Assembly: GCA_963787645.1 (NCBI GenBank)
Contig: CAWBDS010000011.1
Span: 62,001-126,000, forward strand
Reading direction: 5' to 3'
DNA from: Palsa-504 sp963787645
GTDB lineage: Bacteria > Actinomycetota > Actinomycetes > Streptosporangiales > Streptosporangiaceae
Length of the DNA: 64,000 nucleotides
Below, piece after piece: positions 1-8,423 of this stretch (its first letter is position 1; every line of letters begins with the position of its first letter). Below the pieces are notes generated by a model, which searched no databases, was not told the origin of the DNA, and worked only from the letters and a program-made list of their open reading frames with translations. Both the position numbers and the translations under genes were made by a program.

Positions 1-841
1 TGCGGCCGCCACCCGGCCGGACGGCGATAACGTGGCGGCGGGCTCGGCGATCATGGCCGTCCCGATCTCGCGGAAGCCGATGCTGGCGTAGACGCGCGCG
101 ACCTGTTGGTCGCTGGCGGACAGGAACACGGTCCGCACCCCACGCGCCAGCGCGTCCGCGGCCAGCACCGCGGTCACGGCCGCGCCCAGGCCGTGGCGGC
201 GGCTGTCGGGCAGCACGCCCACCCCGGTGATCTCCGCGACCCCGTCCATCGCCTGGCAGCTTCCCGCCGCCACGGCCCGTCCCGGCCGAACGCGGCCGCG
301 AGCACCGAATGCCCCGAGCGCAGGCGCTCGCGCAGCATGGCGATCGTGCCGCCGTCATGGTCGGCGGCGAGCTTGTCGCGCTCAGCCGGCCCGGCCTCGC
401 CGACGGCGGTGCCCGGATGACCGAACGCCACGGCGGGCACCGCCCAGATCCGGTCTAGCTCGGGGTCGGAGGCAGACACGACGCGCACGGTGGTCCCCGG
501 CGGCAGATCAGCGCCAGCGCCAGGTCGGTGAGCACCATGAGCGGATGCGTGTGGACCTCAAGGCCGGCCTCGGCCGCGGCCGCCGCCATCTCCGGAGCGA
601 CCTGCTCGATCCACTCGAATGACTCGGGGATGATCAGCTCCCGCTGGCGGGCGCGGACGGTGCGAACGTCGGCCGCGGTGACCGGCGGCCTCGAGCCTCG
701 CCTGGGCCGCGCGTAATAGGGCCAGCCGGGGCCGGTGGGGACGAACAACACGAGCGGCCCATGGTCGTCGGCCCGGGCGCGGCGGCGCGGGACGTCATCG
801 CAGAACGCGTCAATCCGCTCGATAAGATCGTAATCTCTCAC
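1..841 (-). pseudogene. GNAT-family N-acetyltransferase, two frameshifts, 3' end beyond window
   Basis: Read from 841 leftwards, the first frame gives an N-terminal domain starting MRDYDLIERIDAFCDD. It shifts near 495-510 into a second frame (PELDRIWAVPAVAFGHPGTA) and near 262-270 into a third frame that holds the acetyl-CoA-binding core. That core reads ITGVGVLPDSRRHGLGAAVT followed by VFLSASDQQVARVYASIGF, the classic GNAT motif A and the terminal beta-bulge. The last frame is still open at base 1. Both shifts correspond to one missing base, so the gene may be intact in the organism. Substrate unknown; the family acetylates amines such as drugs, protein N-termini or polyamines. The call to the GNAT family is firm, the pseudogene status is not. 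Confidence 0.75.
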
Positions 842-885
842 AGCAGTACTTACCTTAAGGTGCCGGGCACGCTAGTCAACTCCGT

Positions 886-1482
886 TTACCCGGAGCCCCA
901 GGCTGGCTGGGCGCCGCCGTACCCGTCCAGCCGCCGCGGCCAAGTCAGATTCGCGCCGTTGAGCTGGCCCAGCGGCAGCACGGCCGTCATCGGCCCGTCG
1001 ACGGTGTCCACCGCCGTAAGCCAGGGTGAGGCATCCTCATCGGCAGGCGTCGCGGCGTCGCCGGCGGGACGGTCCTGGCCGAGCAGCCAGTGCCCGGTGC
1101 GGGCCAGGCTGAGCTCCCGGAAGTGGGTGCCGCCGCGCTGGGCCTGCGCCGCCAGCGAGTGCAGCACGGCGGCCGCGCACAGGTATCCGGTGCCGTGATC
1201 GAGCAGTTGGCACGGCATCGCGCCAGGTCGTTCGCTGTCAGGATCGTCGCGCAGCGCCCTCGCGCGCAGCAGCGGGTTCAGGTCGGCACAGTGGTCGGGA
1301 TGCCCGTGGCTGACCAGCACGGCGTCCAGTTCCGCCGCGTCCAGGATCTCCAGCAGCCGGGGGAGGGACGCATAGCCGGGGTCGATCAACAACCGGAAAC
1401 CGTCATGCTCGACCAGGTAGCCGCTGCACGCCGATCCGGCTGCGGGCCACGCCCCGCACCCGCCGAGCACGGTGAGCCGCAT
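886..1482 (-). CDS. Chimeric ORF: MBL-fold hydrolase N-terminus joined to CoA-transferase family III C-terminus
   Basis: A continuous 198-aa frame. Residues 1 to about 78 are the start of an MBL-fold metallo-hydrolase of the RNase Z/phosphodiesterase-like type, with the metal-binding signature SHGHPDHCADL. From about residue 84 the sequence instead matches the C-terminal segment of CaiB/BaiF family III CoA-transferases: LLDHGTGYLCAAAVLHSLAA, then LSLARTGHWLL, then a tail with PWLTAVDTVDGPMTAV and LTWPRRLDGYG. A normal MBL protein of this type is about 250 aa and has further metal ligands that are missing here. The junction lies near 1230-1250. It looks like a deletion between two neighbouring genes, either in the genome or in the assembly. 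A working product is unlikely for either activity, since the MBL active site is incomplete and the CoA-transferase catalytic Asp half is gone. Confidence 0.7.
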   Translation of the reverse strand: MRLTVLGGCGAWPAAGSACSGYLVEHDGFRLLIDPGYASLPRLLEILDAAELDAVLVSHGHPDHCADLNPLLRARALRDDPDSERPGAMPCQLLDHGTGYLCAAAVLHSLAAQAQRGGTHFRELSLARTGHWLLGQDRPAGDAATPADEDASPWLTAVDTVDGPMTAVLPLGQLNGANLTWPRRLDGYGGAQPAWGSG

Positions 1483-1578
1483 CGCATCCCTTCCTGCTCC
1501 CGCTGCGCGAGGACGGCCGAGGCCAGGCGGCCGCTAACCTCGTCGAGCTGCAGACGGCCGGCCCGGCCCGCTCCCGGG

Positions 1579-2547
1579 TCACAACCCGATGTGATCCCAC
1601 ACCTCGCGGCCCGGGACGTCCAGGCCGAAAGTGTCCGGGCTGACCCCCAGCACCTCGGCGCTCTCCAACGCGATCCGCTGTACCGCCACGGTCAGCGGGA
1701 AGATCGACAGCAACTCTCCCAGGCCGGTCTCCACGACGTGGCTGACCGGGGTGCCGGAGGCCCGGGCCGCGTCGGCCACCTCGGCGATCCGCGCCGACCA
1801 CGGGCCGCCGCCGTCCAGGGCCACCAGCCGGTCGTGCCCGCGCAGGGCCACCGAGGGCCCGTGCAGGAACTGCTCCACCGCCAGGCCCTCACTGGCCACG
1901 TACGCGGCCTCGCGTAGCTTCAGCGCCCCCTCAGCCGCTGTCCACTGGTTGATCCCGCCGCCGGTGTATTCCATCAGCCGCTGCGGCGGAGGCGCCAGCG
2001 GGCCGTCCTCGTGCCGCGCGCGGTGCGCACGGTCCACCGCGGCCGGGACCTCGGCCAGCGCGGGCAGGTCCAGGCCCAACGCCGCCGCCACCTGCGCGGC
2101 CCGCAGCAGCGCGCCGAGGTGGCTGGCCGTGTAGGCCGACGACTGTTCCTGTTCCACGGTCACCAGGTCCGCGTCCGCCACGCCTTGGCCCGAGACCTGA
2201 ACCACCTCCGCTCCGCGCTCCCGCGCGCGCTGGACTGCCTGCGCGGTGTAGCGCTTGGCGCCTGTATGGGTAAAGGCCAGCAGCGCCCCGCCGTCATCCG
2301 GAAGCGGGCCGCAGGTGGCGGCGTCAGCGGACTGAGCGGCCTGGGCGTCCAGGCCCGCGGCGCGCAGCAGCCAGGCGGCCTGGCTAGCGGCGTGCCAGCT
2401 CGTGCCCGTGCCGATGGCCAGGATCCGCCGTCCGCGCAGCCGCTGGGCCACGGCGATCGCCGTGGCGTCGTCCTGCAGGATTTCCGCCAGCATCTGCGCC
2501 TGGCGGTCCATTGTCTGCCGCATCATGCTGACCGGTGCCGATGTCAC
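1579..2547 (-). CDS. SIS-domain sugar isomerase-like protein (GlmS/AgaS-type, no glutaminase domain)
   Basis: A 322-aa protein with two SIS (sugar isomerase) domains, about residues 25-150 and 190-320. The first carries ILAIGTGTSWHAASQAAW and AFTHTGAKR, the phosphosugar-binding loops. The second carries EGALKLREAAYVASEGLAVE followed by QFLHGPSVAL, which corresponds to the GlmS isomerase-domain motif. There is no N-terminal Cys-type glutaminase domain, so it is not a full glucosamine-6-phosphate synthase; it could be an aldose-ketose phosphosugar isomerase/deaminase or a regulator. The start is GTG at 2547, preceded by GAGGAG six bases upstream. It lies 88 bp downstream of the tRNA-synthetase-like gene and probably shares its transcript. 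Confidence 0.8.
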   Translation of the reverse strand: MTSAPVSMMRQTMDRQAQMLAEILQDDATAIAVAQRLRGRRILAIGTGTSWHAASQAAWLLRAAGLDAQAAQSADAATCGPLPDDGGALLAFTHTGAKRYTAQAVQRARERGAEVVQVSGQGVADADLVTVEQEQSSAYTASHLGALLRAAQVAAALGLDLPALAEVPAAVDRAHRARHEDGPLAPPPQRLMEYTGGGINQWTAAEGALKLREAAYVASEGLAVEQFLHGPSVALRGHDRLVALDGGGPWSARIAEVADAARASGTPVSHVVETGLGELLSIFPLTVAVQRIALESAEVLGVSPDTFGLDVPGREVWDHIGL

Positions 2548-2635
2548 AGACGTCTCCTCTTCGGGCGGACATGAGGACCCCGAAGGTTATGCGGCCGGGT
2601 GCGTCAACAATACCCGTCCTCCCGAAGATGCGTCC

Positions 2636-4309
2636 TCATCGCTGCTGCGCATGGGCACCTCCGCGGTCGTCGGCTGTGATCGCCAGGTTGGCGGGCAGCC
2701 GTTTGAACCAGGTCGGCGCGAGCCCGACCGGCTGGCCGGCGGGAAGCGGCGTGATGCCATCCCAGCGCGGCTCGCCGGAATAGCCGAGCGTCTGCCACAG
2801 GGACGCCGCGAATTCCGGCATGAGCGGGGCGGCGAGCTGCGCCAGCGTCTTGGCCGCCATGAGCTGGAGTGCCATGGCGGCCGTCGCGTCTTCGCTGGTG
2901 CTGCGCCAGGTCAAGGTGCGGCGCTCGCCGGCGGCATGATGCCTGGCCAGCCGGACCAGCTCGCGCAGCAGCCGCGCCGCGCGCTGCGGCGAGAATGCCG
3001 GCGCCGAGTACGCGTGCAGGCAGTCCTGCCCGAGGCGGCCCAGCAGGCCGGCGAATTCGTGCCGCCGGAGCACCCCGGCCGGAACCGCGGGCGCCCGGCC
3101 GCCGTGGGCGTCGCCGACCTGGCTCAGCAGCGCGGTCAGCCACGGCTGCCACGTGTCGGCCAACTCGTCGCCCAGCTCGTGCAGCCGGTCCCAGTCGAAT
3201 GAGGCCCGCTCCGTCTCGGGACGGTCATGCGCCAGTACGTACCGGATGATGTCGGAAGGCAGGTGCGAGAGCAGGTCGGCGGCCCAGATGGCATGGCGCC
3301 GTGAGGTCGAGAACTTCTCGTCGCCGAGGTTGTAGAACTCATTGGTGATGAGCGCGTCCGGCAGGCGCAGCTGCTCGTCGTACGCGCGCAGCAGCGCCGG
3401 AAACAGCACCGTGTGGAAATAGCCGTTGTCGAAGCCGAAGAACTGAACGACCTGGTCGGCGGATTCCCAGACCTCACGCCAGTCCGACCCCTGGCCCCTG
3501 GCGTCGCACGCCTGCTGCAGCGCGGCGAAATAGCCGGGGACCATCTCCGCCCACACGTAGATCCGCTGCTCCTCGAACCCCGCGACCGGCGCCGGGATGC
3601 CCCAGTCGGTGGGATGGGTGACCGGGATGTCCGGCAGGGCCGACTGGAGCATGCTGCGGGTCAGCGCGGTCAGCTGCGGGCTCATCGCTGCGCTGTCGCA
3701 GAACGCCTCGATGTCGTGCCGGTACTGCTCCAGCGGGAACACGAGCTGGGTGTAGGTGCGCCGCGTCGGCGCGCGACCGCACATCCGGCACCTGGGCTGG
3801 GTCAGGTCGGTGACCACGTTGGGCCGGGCGCACAGCTCGCACGAGTTGCCGTCCGTCACGCGCCCGCAGTGCGGGCAGCCGCCGGTGACATACGCCTCGA
3901 ACAGGTATCTGTCGCAGGAGGCGCAGTACAGCCCGTCGCCGCTGCGTGCCTGGAGCCGCCCCCGTTCATGAAGCCGGGCCACGAAGCTGGTGACGAAGCT
4001 CCGGTGGTAGGCGGAGGTCCGGGGCAGGCTGTAGGCATCGACCCGCAGCGCGGCGCGGTCGAAGATCGCGCTGATTTCCTGGGCGTAGGAGTCCGCCATC
4101 TCCAAGACGTCCCGGCCGAGCTGGCGTGCTTTCAGCGGCACATAGCTCTGGTGGATGTCCGAGCCGGTCACGTAGAACGCGGCGGAACCCAGGAGGTCCT
4201 GCCCGCGGGCGAAAATGTCGGCGCCGGTGTACGGGCCGGATATGTGCCCCAGATGGAGGTCACCGTTCGGCGTGGGCGGCGCCGCGCTGACGATGGTGTG
4301 GTTCGGCAT
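2636..4309 (-). CDS. Divergent methionyl-tRNA synthetase-like protein (class I)
   Basis: 557 aa, class I aminoacyl-tRNA synthetase fold of the MetG type. The N-terminus has the nucleotide-binding HLGH at residues 19-22. The inserted zinc domain has two complete four-Cys sets: C129/C132/C145/C148 and C157/C160/C174/C177. The second signature, near residue 332, reads KFSTS rather than KMSKS or KFSKS, so the second lysine of the loop is a threonine. The C-terminal third is helical, like an anticodon-binding domain. Loss of that lysine and the position in an accessory region suggest a paralogue rather than the housekeeping enzyme; a role in resistance or in an amino-acid-activating side pathway is only inference. 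A GGAGG lies 10 bases before ATG 4309. A stronger AAGGAGG plus ATG lies further upstream, out of frame by one missing base. Confidence 0.85.
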   Translation of the reverse strand: MPNHTIVSAAPPTPNGDLHLGHISGPYTGADIFARGQDLLGSAAFYVTGSDIHQSYVPLKARQLGRDVLEMADSYAQEISAIFDRAALRVDAYSLPRTSAYHRSFVTSFVARLHERGRLQARSGDGLYCASCDRYLFEAYVTGGCPHCGRVTDGNSCELCARPNVVTDLTQPRCRMCGRAPTRRTYTQLVFPLEQYRHDIEAFCDSAAMSPQLTALTRSMLQSALPDIPVTHPTDWGIPAPVAGFEEQRIYVWAEMVPGYFAALQQACDARGQGSDWREVWESADQVVQFFGFDNGYFHTVLFPALLRAYDEQLRLPDALITNEFYNLGDEKFSTSRRHAIWAADLLSHLPSDIIRYVLAHDRPETERASFDWDRLHELGDELADTWQPWLTALLSQVGDAHGGRAPAVPAGVLRRHEFAGLLGRLGQDCLHAYSAPAFSPQRAARLLRELVRLARHHAAGERRTLTWRSTSEDATAAMALQLMAAKTLAQLAAPLMPEFAASLWQTLGYSGEPRWDGITPLPAGQPVGLAPTWFKRLPANLAITADDRGGAHAQQR

Positions 4310-4691
4310 GCGAGGCGATCCTCCGCGACCGGGACAATGAGCAGGAACCTCGGGCTATCAGGAGCCATAATCGGGGAACCTCCTTGCGCTGCTTACTTTC
4401 TGCGTGCTCATCTGGTCACAGGCACGCAGGCCCCGCAAAATACAACTGCCTTGGCGTGAGCTAGTGGCGGACGGGCAGCTACTGGAACCACCCGGCACAT
4501 CAAGAGTTGCTCGCTGAGATCGACTCAGCCTGTGCCGAGCGGTTCGCCATCGACTTCACCCGCAACGCCTGAGCTCCGTCGATCGTCTCCTTACCATCTA
4601 GGGCAAAGCGGTCCGTAGAAGTCATTGGCGCAGGGCAGAGGCTTTTAGGTCGGTACCGTGCGGTGCGGTTGCTGCACTTGTCGACTGCTAG
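4310..4691. other. 382-bp region upstream of the MetRS-like gene
   Basis: No complete gene seen. On the minus strand an excellent ribosome-binding site (AAGGAGG, 4379-4385) sits 10 bases before an ATG at 4366-4368. That ATG opens a frame starting MAPDSPRFLLIVPVAEDR which runs out of phase into the synthetase gene; one added base would fuse it to the synthetase. On the plus strand, 4467-4572 encodes a short open segment (SYWNHPAHQELLAEIDSAC, ending at a TGA) that looks protein-like but has no start; it may be a gene remnant. I see no T-box or riboswitch that I can defend. Confidence 0.4.
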
Positions 4692-4817
4692 TCAGGGGGT
4701 GACGACTGGGTGATCGCAGTGCTCACAGTTACTGGGGTAGCCCCATTTCACCCATGTTTCTTTGCCGCAGTGCTTGTTCTGGCACTTGACCTTTATGGAC
4801 TCTCCAGTCCTTGGCAT
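4692..4817 (-). CDS. 41-aa zinc-ribbon-like small protein
   Basis: A short frame begins at ATG 4817, three bases after the stop of the upstream 142-aa gene, and ends at 4692. It begins MPRTGESIKVKC and carries the cysteine pattern C12-x4-C17 followed by C31-x2-C34. That arrangement (KCQNKHCGKETW, then NCEHCDHP) fits a single zinc ribbon. The tight spacing behind the 142-aa gene implies translational coupling and a shared transcript. Function unknown; small zinc ribbons of this kind occur in phage-like and mobile-element gene sets. The gene is too short for default gene finders. Confidence 0.6.
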   Translation of the reverse strand: MPRTGESIKVKCQNKHCGKETWVKWGYPSNCEHCDHPVVTP

Positions 4818-4820
4818 CGC

Positions 4821-5249
4821 CTACCGTCCTTCCGGATTCACGTTCAAGGTGAGCGTGTCGTCGGTCGCCGCTAGCATCCGAACGAGCTTCCGCCGTGCCC
4901 CGCTCGCCTGCGGGCGATCGCCCTGTCGGCTGGCTTGTGAGCTGATGCTAACCCGGCGCTGTCGGCCTTCATCCCACACCGCCAGCTTGAGGGTGTAGCC
5001 GATCGTCTCGTTGCGGGCCTTATAGCCATGGGCCACCGGGAAGAATGCGTTTAGTGCGAAGTCCGGCTCGGCGTCGAGGCCAGCCATCGCGCCGAACGAT
5101 TCCGCCTCGAACACCTGAGTCTTTCCACCGAAGAGTTTGCCCCCGAGGTTGCGTACCTGCGGCGCAAGCTCACGAAAGGCTAGCGCGATCGACCGTGCGT
5201 CCTTCTGCGACAGGTATGTCTCTCCCTGGGCTTTGCCTAGGTCAGCCAT
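4821..5249 (-). CDS. Hypothetical protein, 142 aa, coupled to a zinc-ribbon gene
   Basis: I do not recognise this protein. It begins MADLGKAQGETYLSQKDARS, has no signal peptide or membrane segment, and a mixed alpha/beta-looking composition with a basic C-terminal third (SQASRQGDRPQASGARRKLV). The start is ATG 5249 with a G-rich ribosome-binding stretch directly upstream. A perfect 15-bp palindrome lies 42 bp upstream (5291-5305). Its GC content and codon use are visibly lower in GC than the core genes, for example several A- or T-ending codons, which together with the IS and integrase remnants downstream suggests horizontal acquisition. It forms an apparent operon with the 41-aa zinc-ribbon gene. 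Confidence 0.6.
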   Translation of the reverse strand: MADLGKAQGETYLSQKDARSIALAFRELAPQVRNLGGKLFGGKTQVFEAESFGAMAGLDAEPDFALNAFFPVAHGYKARNETIGYTLKLAVWDEGRQRRVSISSQASRQGDRPQASGARRKLVRMLAATDDTLTLNVNPEGR

Positions 5250-5290
5250 TACGGCCCCCCTTCTCCAAGAGCCGTGCTGGACTCCTCAGC

Positions 5291-5305
5291 GCACGTGTTA
5301 CGTGC
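5291..5305. promoter_or_regulatory. Perfect palindrome upstream of the 142-aa gene
   Basis: GCACGT-gtt-ACGTGC, two perfect 6-bp arms around a 3-bp centre, 42 bp upstream of the start at 5249. Position and symmetry fit an operator for a dimeric regulator. The regulator is unknown. Confidence 0.35.
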
Positions 5306-5673
5306 GGACCGCAGGGACAGCCAGCGGTTTCGTCCTTCTCGACACCTACCCCTTCACGGTACCTGCGCTCTGAGGTGCTCCTGCCATGATCGGTCGCAGC
5401 ACGAACTGCCGGGCCTCAGGACTCATGACATAGTGGAGGCCACCTGGCGGTCCGTGGAGCGTTGACCTGCATATTCAGGATTTTTATCCCGCGACCGGGC
5501 CGTCTTAGGTAGCTAAAATAGATGCAGATAATTGTGTAAAGTTTCGTCGACCCACAGACCAGTCAAGAACTCGCGTGAATTAACAGGGCAAGCCTAATTA
5601 CTTCGCCCTGAAAAAGTCCGAAGGCTGATCTTGGGCCGCGGTACTGGCGGCATTCTCGGGCCGGCGGGTGGGG

Positions 5674-5904
5674 TCAGCTGGCAAGGGCGCTGATCTTGAC
5701 CAGGTTGTGGCTGAATACCCCGTGCCCGCACCAGATGGAAGCTCCGTCGCGGCCATCTAGTGCCGCAGCAGGTTCCCGCTCGGTCGCGGGCTCGCCGTAC
5801 CCGCGGTCGGCGGTGACCGGACGGGGCGTGCGCCCGGCGCGCCGGGCGATCCGGCTGAGCGCCGGCGCAAGCTGAGGAGCGTCTGGCGGGTTGCCGGCAG
5901 CAGC
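5674..5904 (-). pseudogene. IS transposase remnant (DDE type), internally deleted
   Basis: The minus-strand frame reads NPPDAPQLAPALSRIARRAG, then RPVTADRGYGEP, then jumps to LDGRDGASIWCGHGVF and SHNLVKISALAS and a stop. These blocks are typical of a DDE transposase in which VTADRGYGE surrounds a catalytic Asp and the last block is the extreme C-terminus. The section between GYGEP and LDGRDG, which would hold the catalytic Glu, is missing, and a TGA lies just before the first block. The gene is therefore an inactive remnant. Assignment to an IS5/IS1182-like family is from memory of the motifs. Confidence 0.65.
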
Positions 5905-5963
5905 TCAGGCGGCAGCCGCGACTCCCACGCCGGCACGGGACCGCTTATAGTGCGAAACACGGT

Positions 5964-5998
5964 GGCCTCGATCACTTCTAGCCCAAGAGATCGAGGCC
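5964..5998. repeat. 10-bp inverted repeat inside the IS remnant
   Basis: GGCCTCGATC (5964-5973) and GATCGAGGCC (5989-5998) form a perfect 10-bp stem around a 15-nt loop. It lies inside the IS remnant, 45 bp from the right terminal repeat, and may be a sub-terminal transposase site or a transcription barrier. Confidence 0.4.
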
Positions 5999-6057
5999 AT
6001 CGTCCCTCTCAAGCTGCCGGCAGTCACCCATGCCCAGGGTTCTTCAGGGCGAAGTAA

Positions 6058-6369
6058 TTAGCGGAATCAGCGCAGACCTGTGCCAACGCGCGAACCAAGA
6101 TCCACGGTCTCCCTGCGGGTTTTCGCTATCACGATCCACGCCGCTACTTCGCCAGTCTCCTCATCGCCTGGGGCGCAGGTGTCAAGACCGTACAGGCGGG
6201 TCTGCGCCACGCCAGTGCCAAGACCACGCTCGACACCTACGGTCACATCTGGCCTGACCGGGACGAGTCGACCCGCGCCGCTGTCGATGCCGCCATCACT
6301 GCCCAGGCGGAACAACGGCGGAACAGCGATGAGACAAGCGCGCAACGGCGCAGGTCAGGGCCGGTGTAG
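6058..6369 (+). pseudogene. Tyrosine recombinase (integrase) C-terminal fragment
   Basis: The plus-strand frame from 6058 gives ARTKIHGLPAGFRYHDPRRY, then FASLLIAWGAGVKTVQAGLR, then HASAKTTLDTYGHIWPDRDE, stop at 6367-6369. This is the C-terminal half of the catalytic domain of an actinobacterial phage-type integrase: the H-x-x-R box (HDPRRYFASLL), the second H/R box (GLRHASAKTTLD) and the nucleophilic Tyr of TYGH. The core-binding domain and first catalytic Arg are absent, cut off at the IS remnant's right end. The stop lies 3 bp from the convergent glnA stop, so the 3' flank of glnA appears to be an old integration or recombination point. Confidence 0.75.
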
Positions 6370-6372
6370 TCG

Positions 6373-7797
<1,425 letters not shown>

Positions 7798-7866
7798 CAA
7801 CCCTCCCGGTACAGGGCATGCATTATCGGTTCTCAAGGCACGCGGTTCGGACGTTAGACGTTGGCA

Positions 7867-7904
7867 ATTTCCGCTCCGTGTCTGCTGTGTTTCGTAGATG
7901 TTAC
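7867..7904 (-). promoter_or_regulatory. GlnR operator (two a/b box pairs) upstream of glnA
   Basis: Read on the minus strand from 7904: GTAAC, six bases, GAAAC, six bases, GACAC, six bases, GAAAT. This matches the actinobacterial GlnR box gTnAc-n6-GaAAc repeated twice, with exact 6-bp spacing throughout. It ends 70 bp upstream of the glnA start, the place where GlnR acts in other actinomycetes. A GATAAT at 7822-7827 (minus strand) is a candidate -10. Confidence 0.8.
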
Positions 7905-7989
7905 GGCTTCACGGGCCGACGCCGGGCGCTTCCTTGCTGCTGCATCCCCCGCTGCCAGGCTCACGACCCGCGGCGGATACCGTAGTGAC

Positions 7990-8403
7990 ATGGCCGCCGA
8001 CACCACCCCGGCAACCCCGACCACCTCGGCCTATCCCGGCCAGAGGTTCGGGCTGCCCGAGCGGGGTCCGATGTCGGTGGCGCCGATGGGCAGGCGGATG
8101 GTGGCGCTGCTGGTCGACTGGCTGCTCAGCATGCTGATCGCCTACTGGCTCACCGGCTCGCAGTTCTGGACCATAGCGGTGTTCGCGGTGGAGGCCTACC
8201 TGCTGACCGCCATGACCGGCTGCACGGTGGGGAAGCGGCTGCTGGGCATCCGGGTCATGCGCACCGGCGGCGGCCCGGTCGGGTTCCGCTGGTCCCTGGT
8301 CCGGACGGCGATCCTGCTCACCGTGGTCCCGCCGCTGCTGAGCGACCGCGACCTACGCGGCCTGCACGACCGGGCCTCCGACTCGATAGTGGTCAGGATG
8401 TAG
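7990..8403 (+). CDS. RDD family membrane protein
   Basis: 137 aa from ATG 7990. After a 25-residue Pro/Thr-rich cytoplasmic leader comes the RDD core: GRRMVALLVDWLLSMLIAYW as first membrane helix with the Arg and Asp that name the family, a second helix (FWTIAVFAVEAYLLTAMTG), the TVGKRLLGIRV turn, and a third helix (ILLTVVPPLLS) followed by the DLRGLHDRASDSIVV tail. RDD proteins are small polytopic membrane proteins, some linked to ion transport. The place next to glnA and near lipA is a common arrangement in actinomycetes. Start chosen because homologues begin around here and the longer frame from 7861 crosses the glnA control region. Confidence 0.85.
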   Translation: MAADTTPATPTTSAYPGQRFGLPERGPMSVAPMGRRMVALLVDWLLSMLIAYWLTGSQFWTIAVFAVEAYLLTAMTGCTVGKRLLGIRVMRTGGGPVGFRWSLVRTAILLTVVPPLLSDRDLRGLHDRASDSIVVRM

Positions 8404-8423
8404 CTCTTTGGCGAAACCCCGGG

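Larger units (their letters stand above)
5595..6060 (-). mobile_element. Internally deleted insertion sequence with terminal inverted repeats
   Basis: The segment is bounded by an 18-bp perfect inverted repeat: TAATTACTTCGCCCTGAA at 5595-5612 and its reverse complement at 6043-6060. Because TAATTA is itself a palindrome, the outer six bases could instead be a target-site duplication, leaving a 12-bp terminal repeat. Inside is a deleted transposase frame (5674-5904). At 466 bp the element is far below the usual 1-1.5 kb, so it cannot move on its own. It could be mobilised in trans if a full copy exists elsewhere. It lies next to an integrase fragment. Confidence 0.7.
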
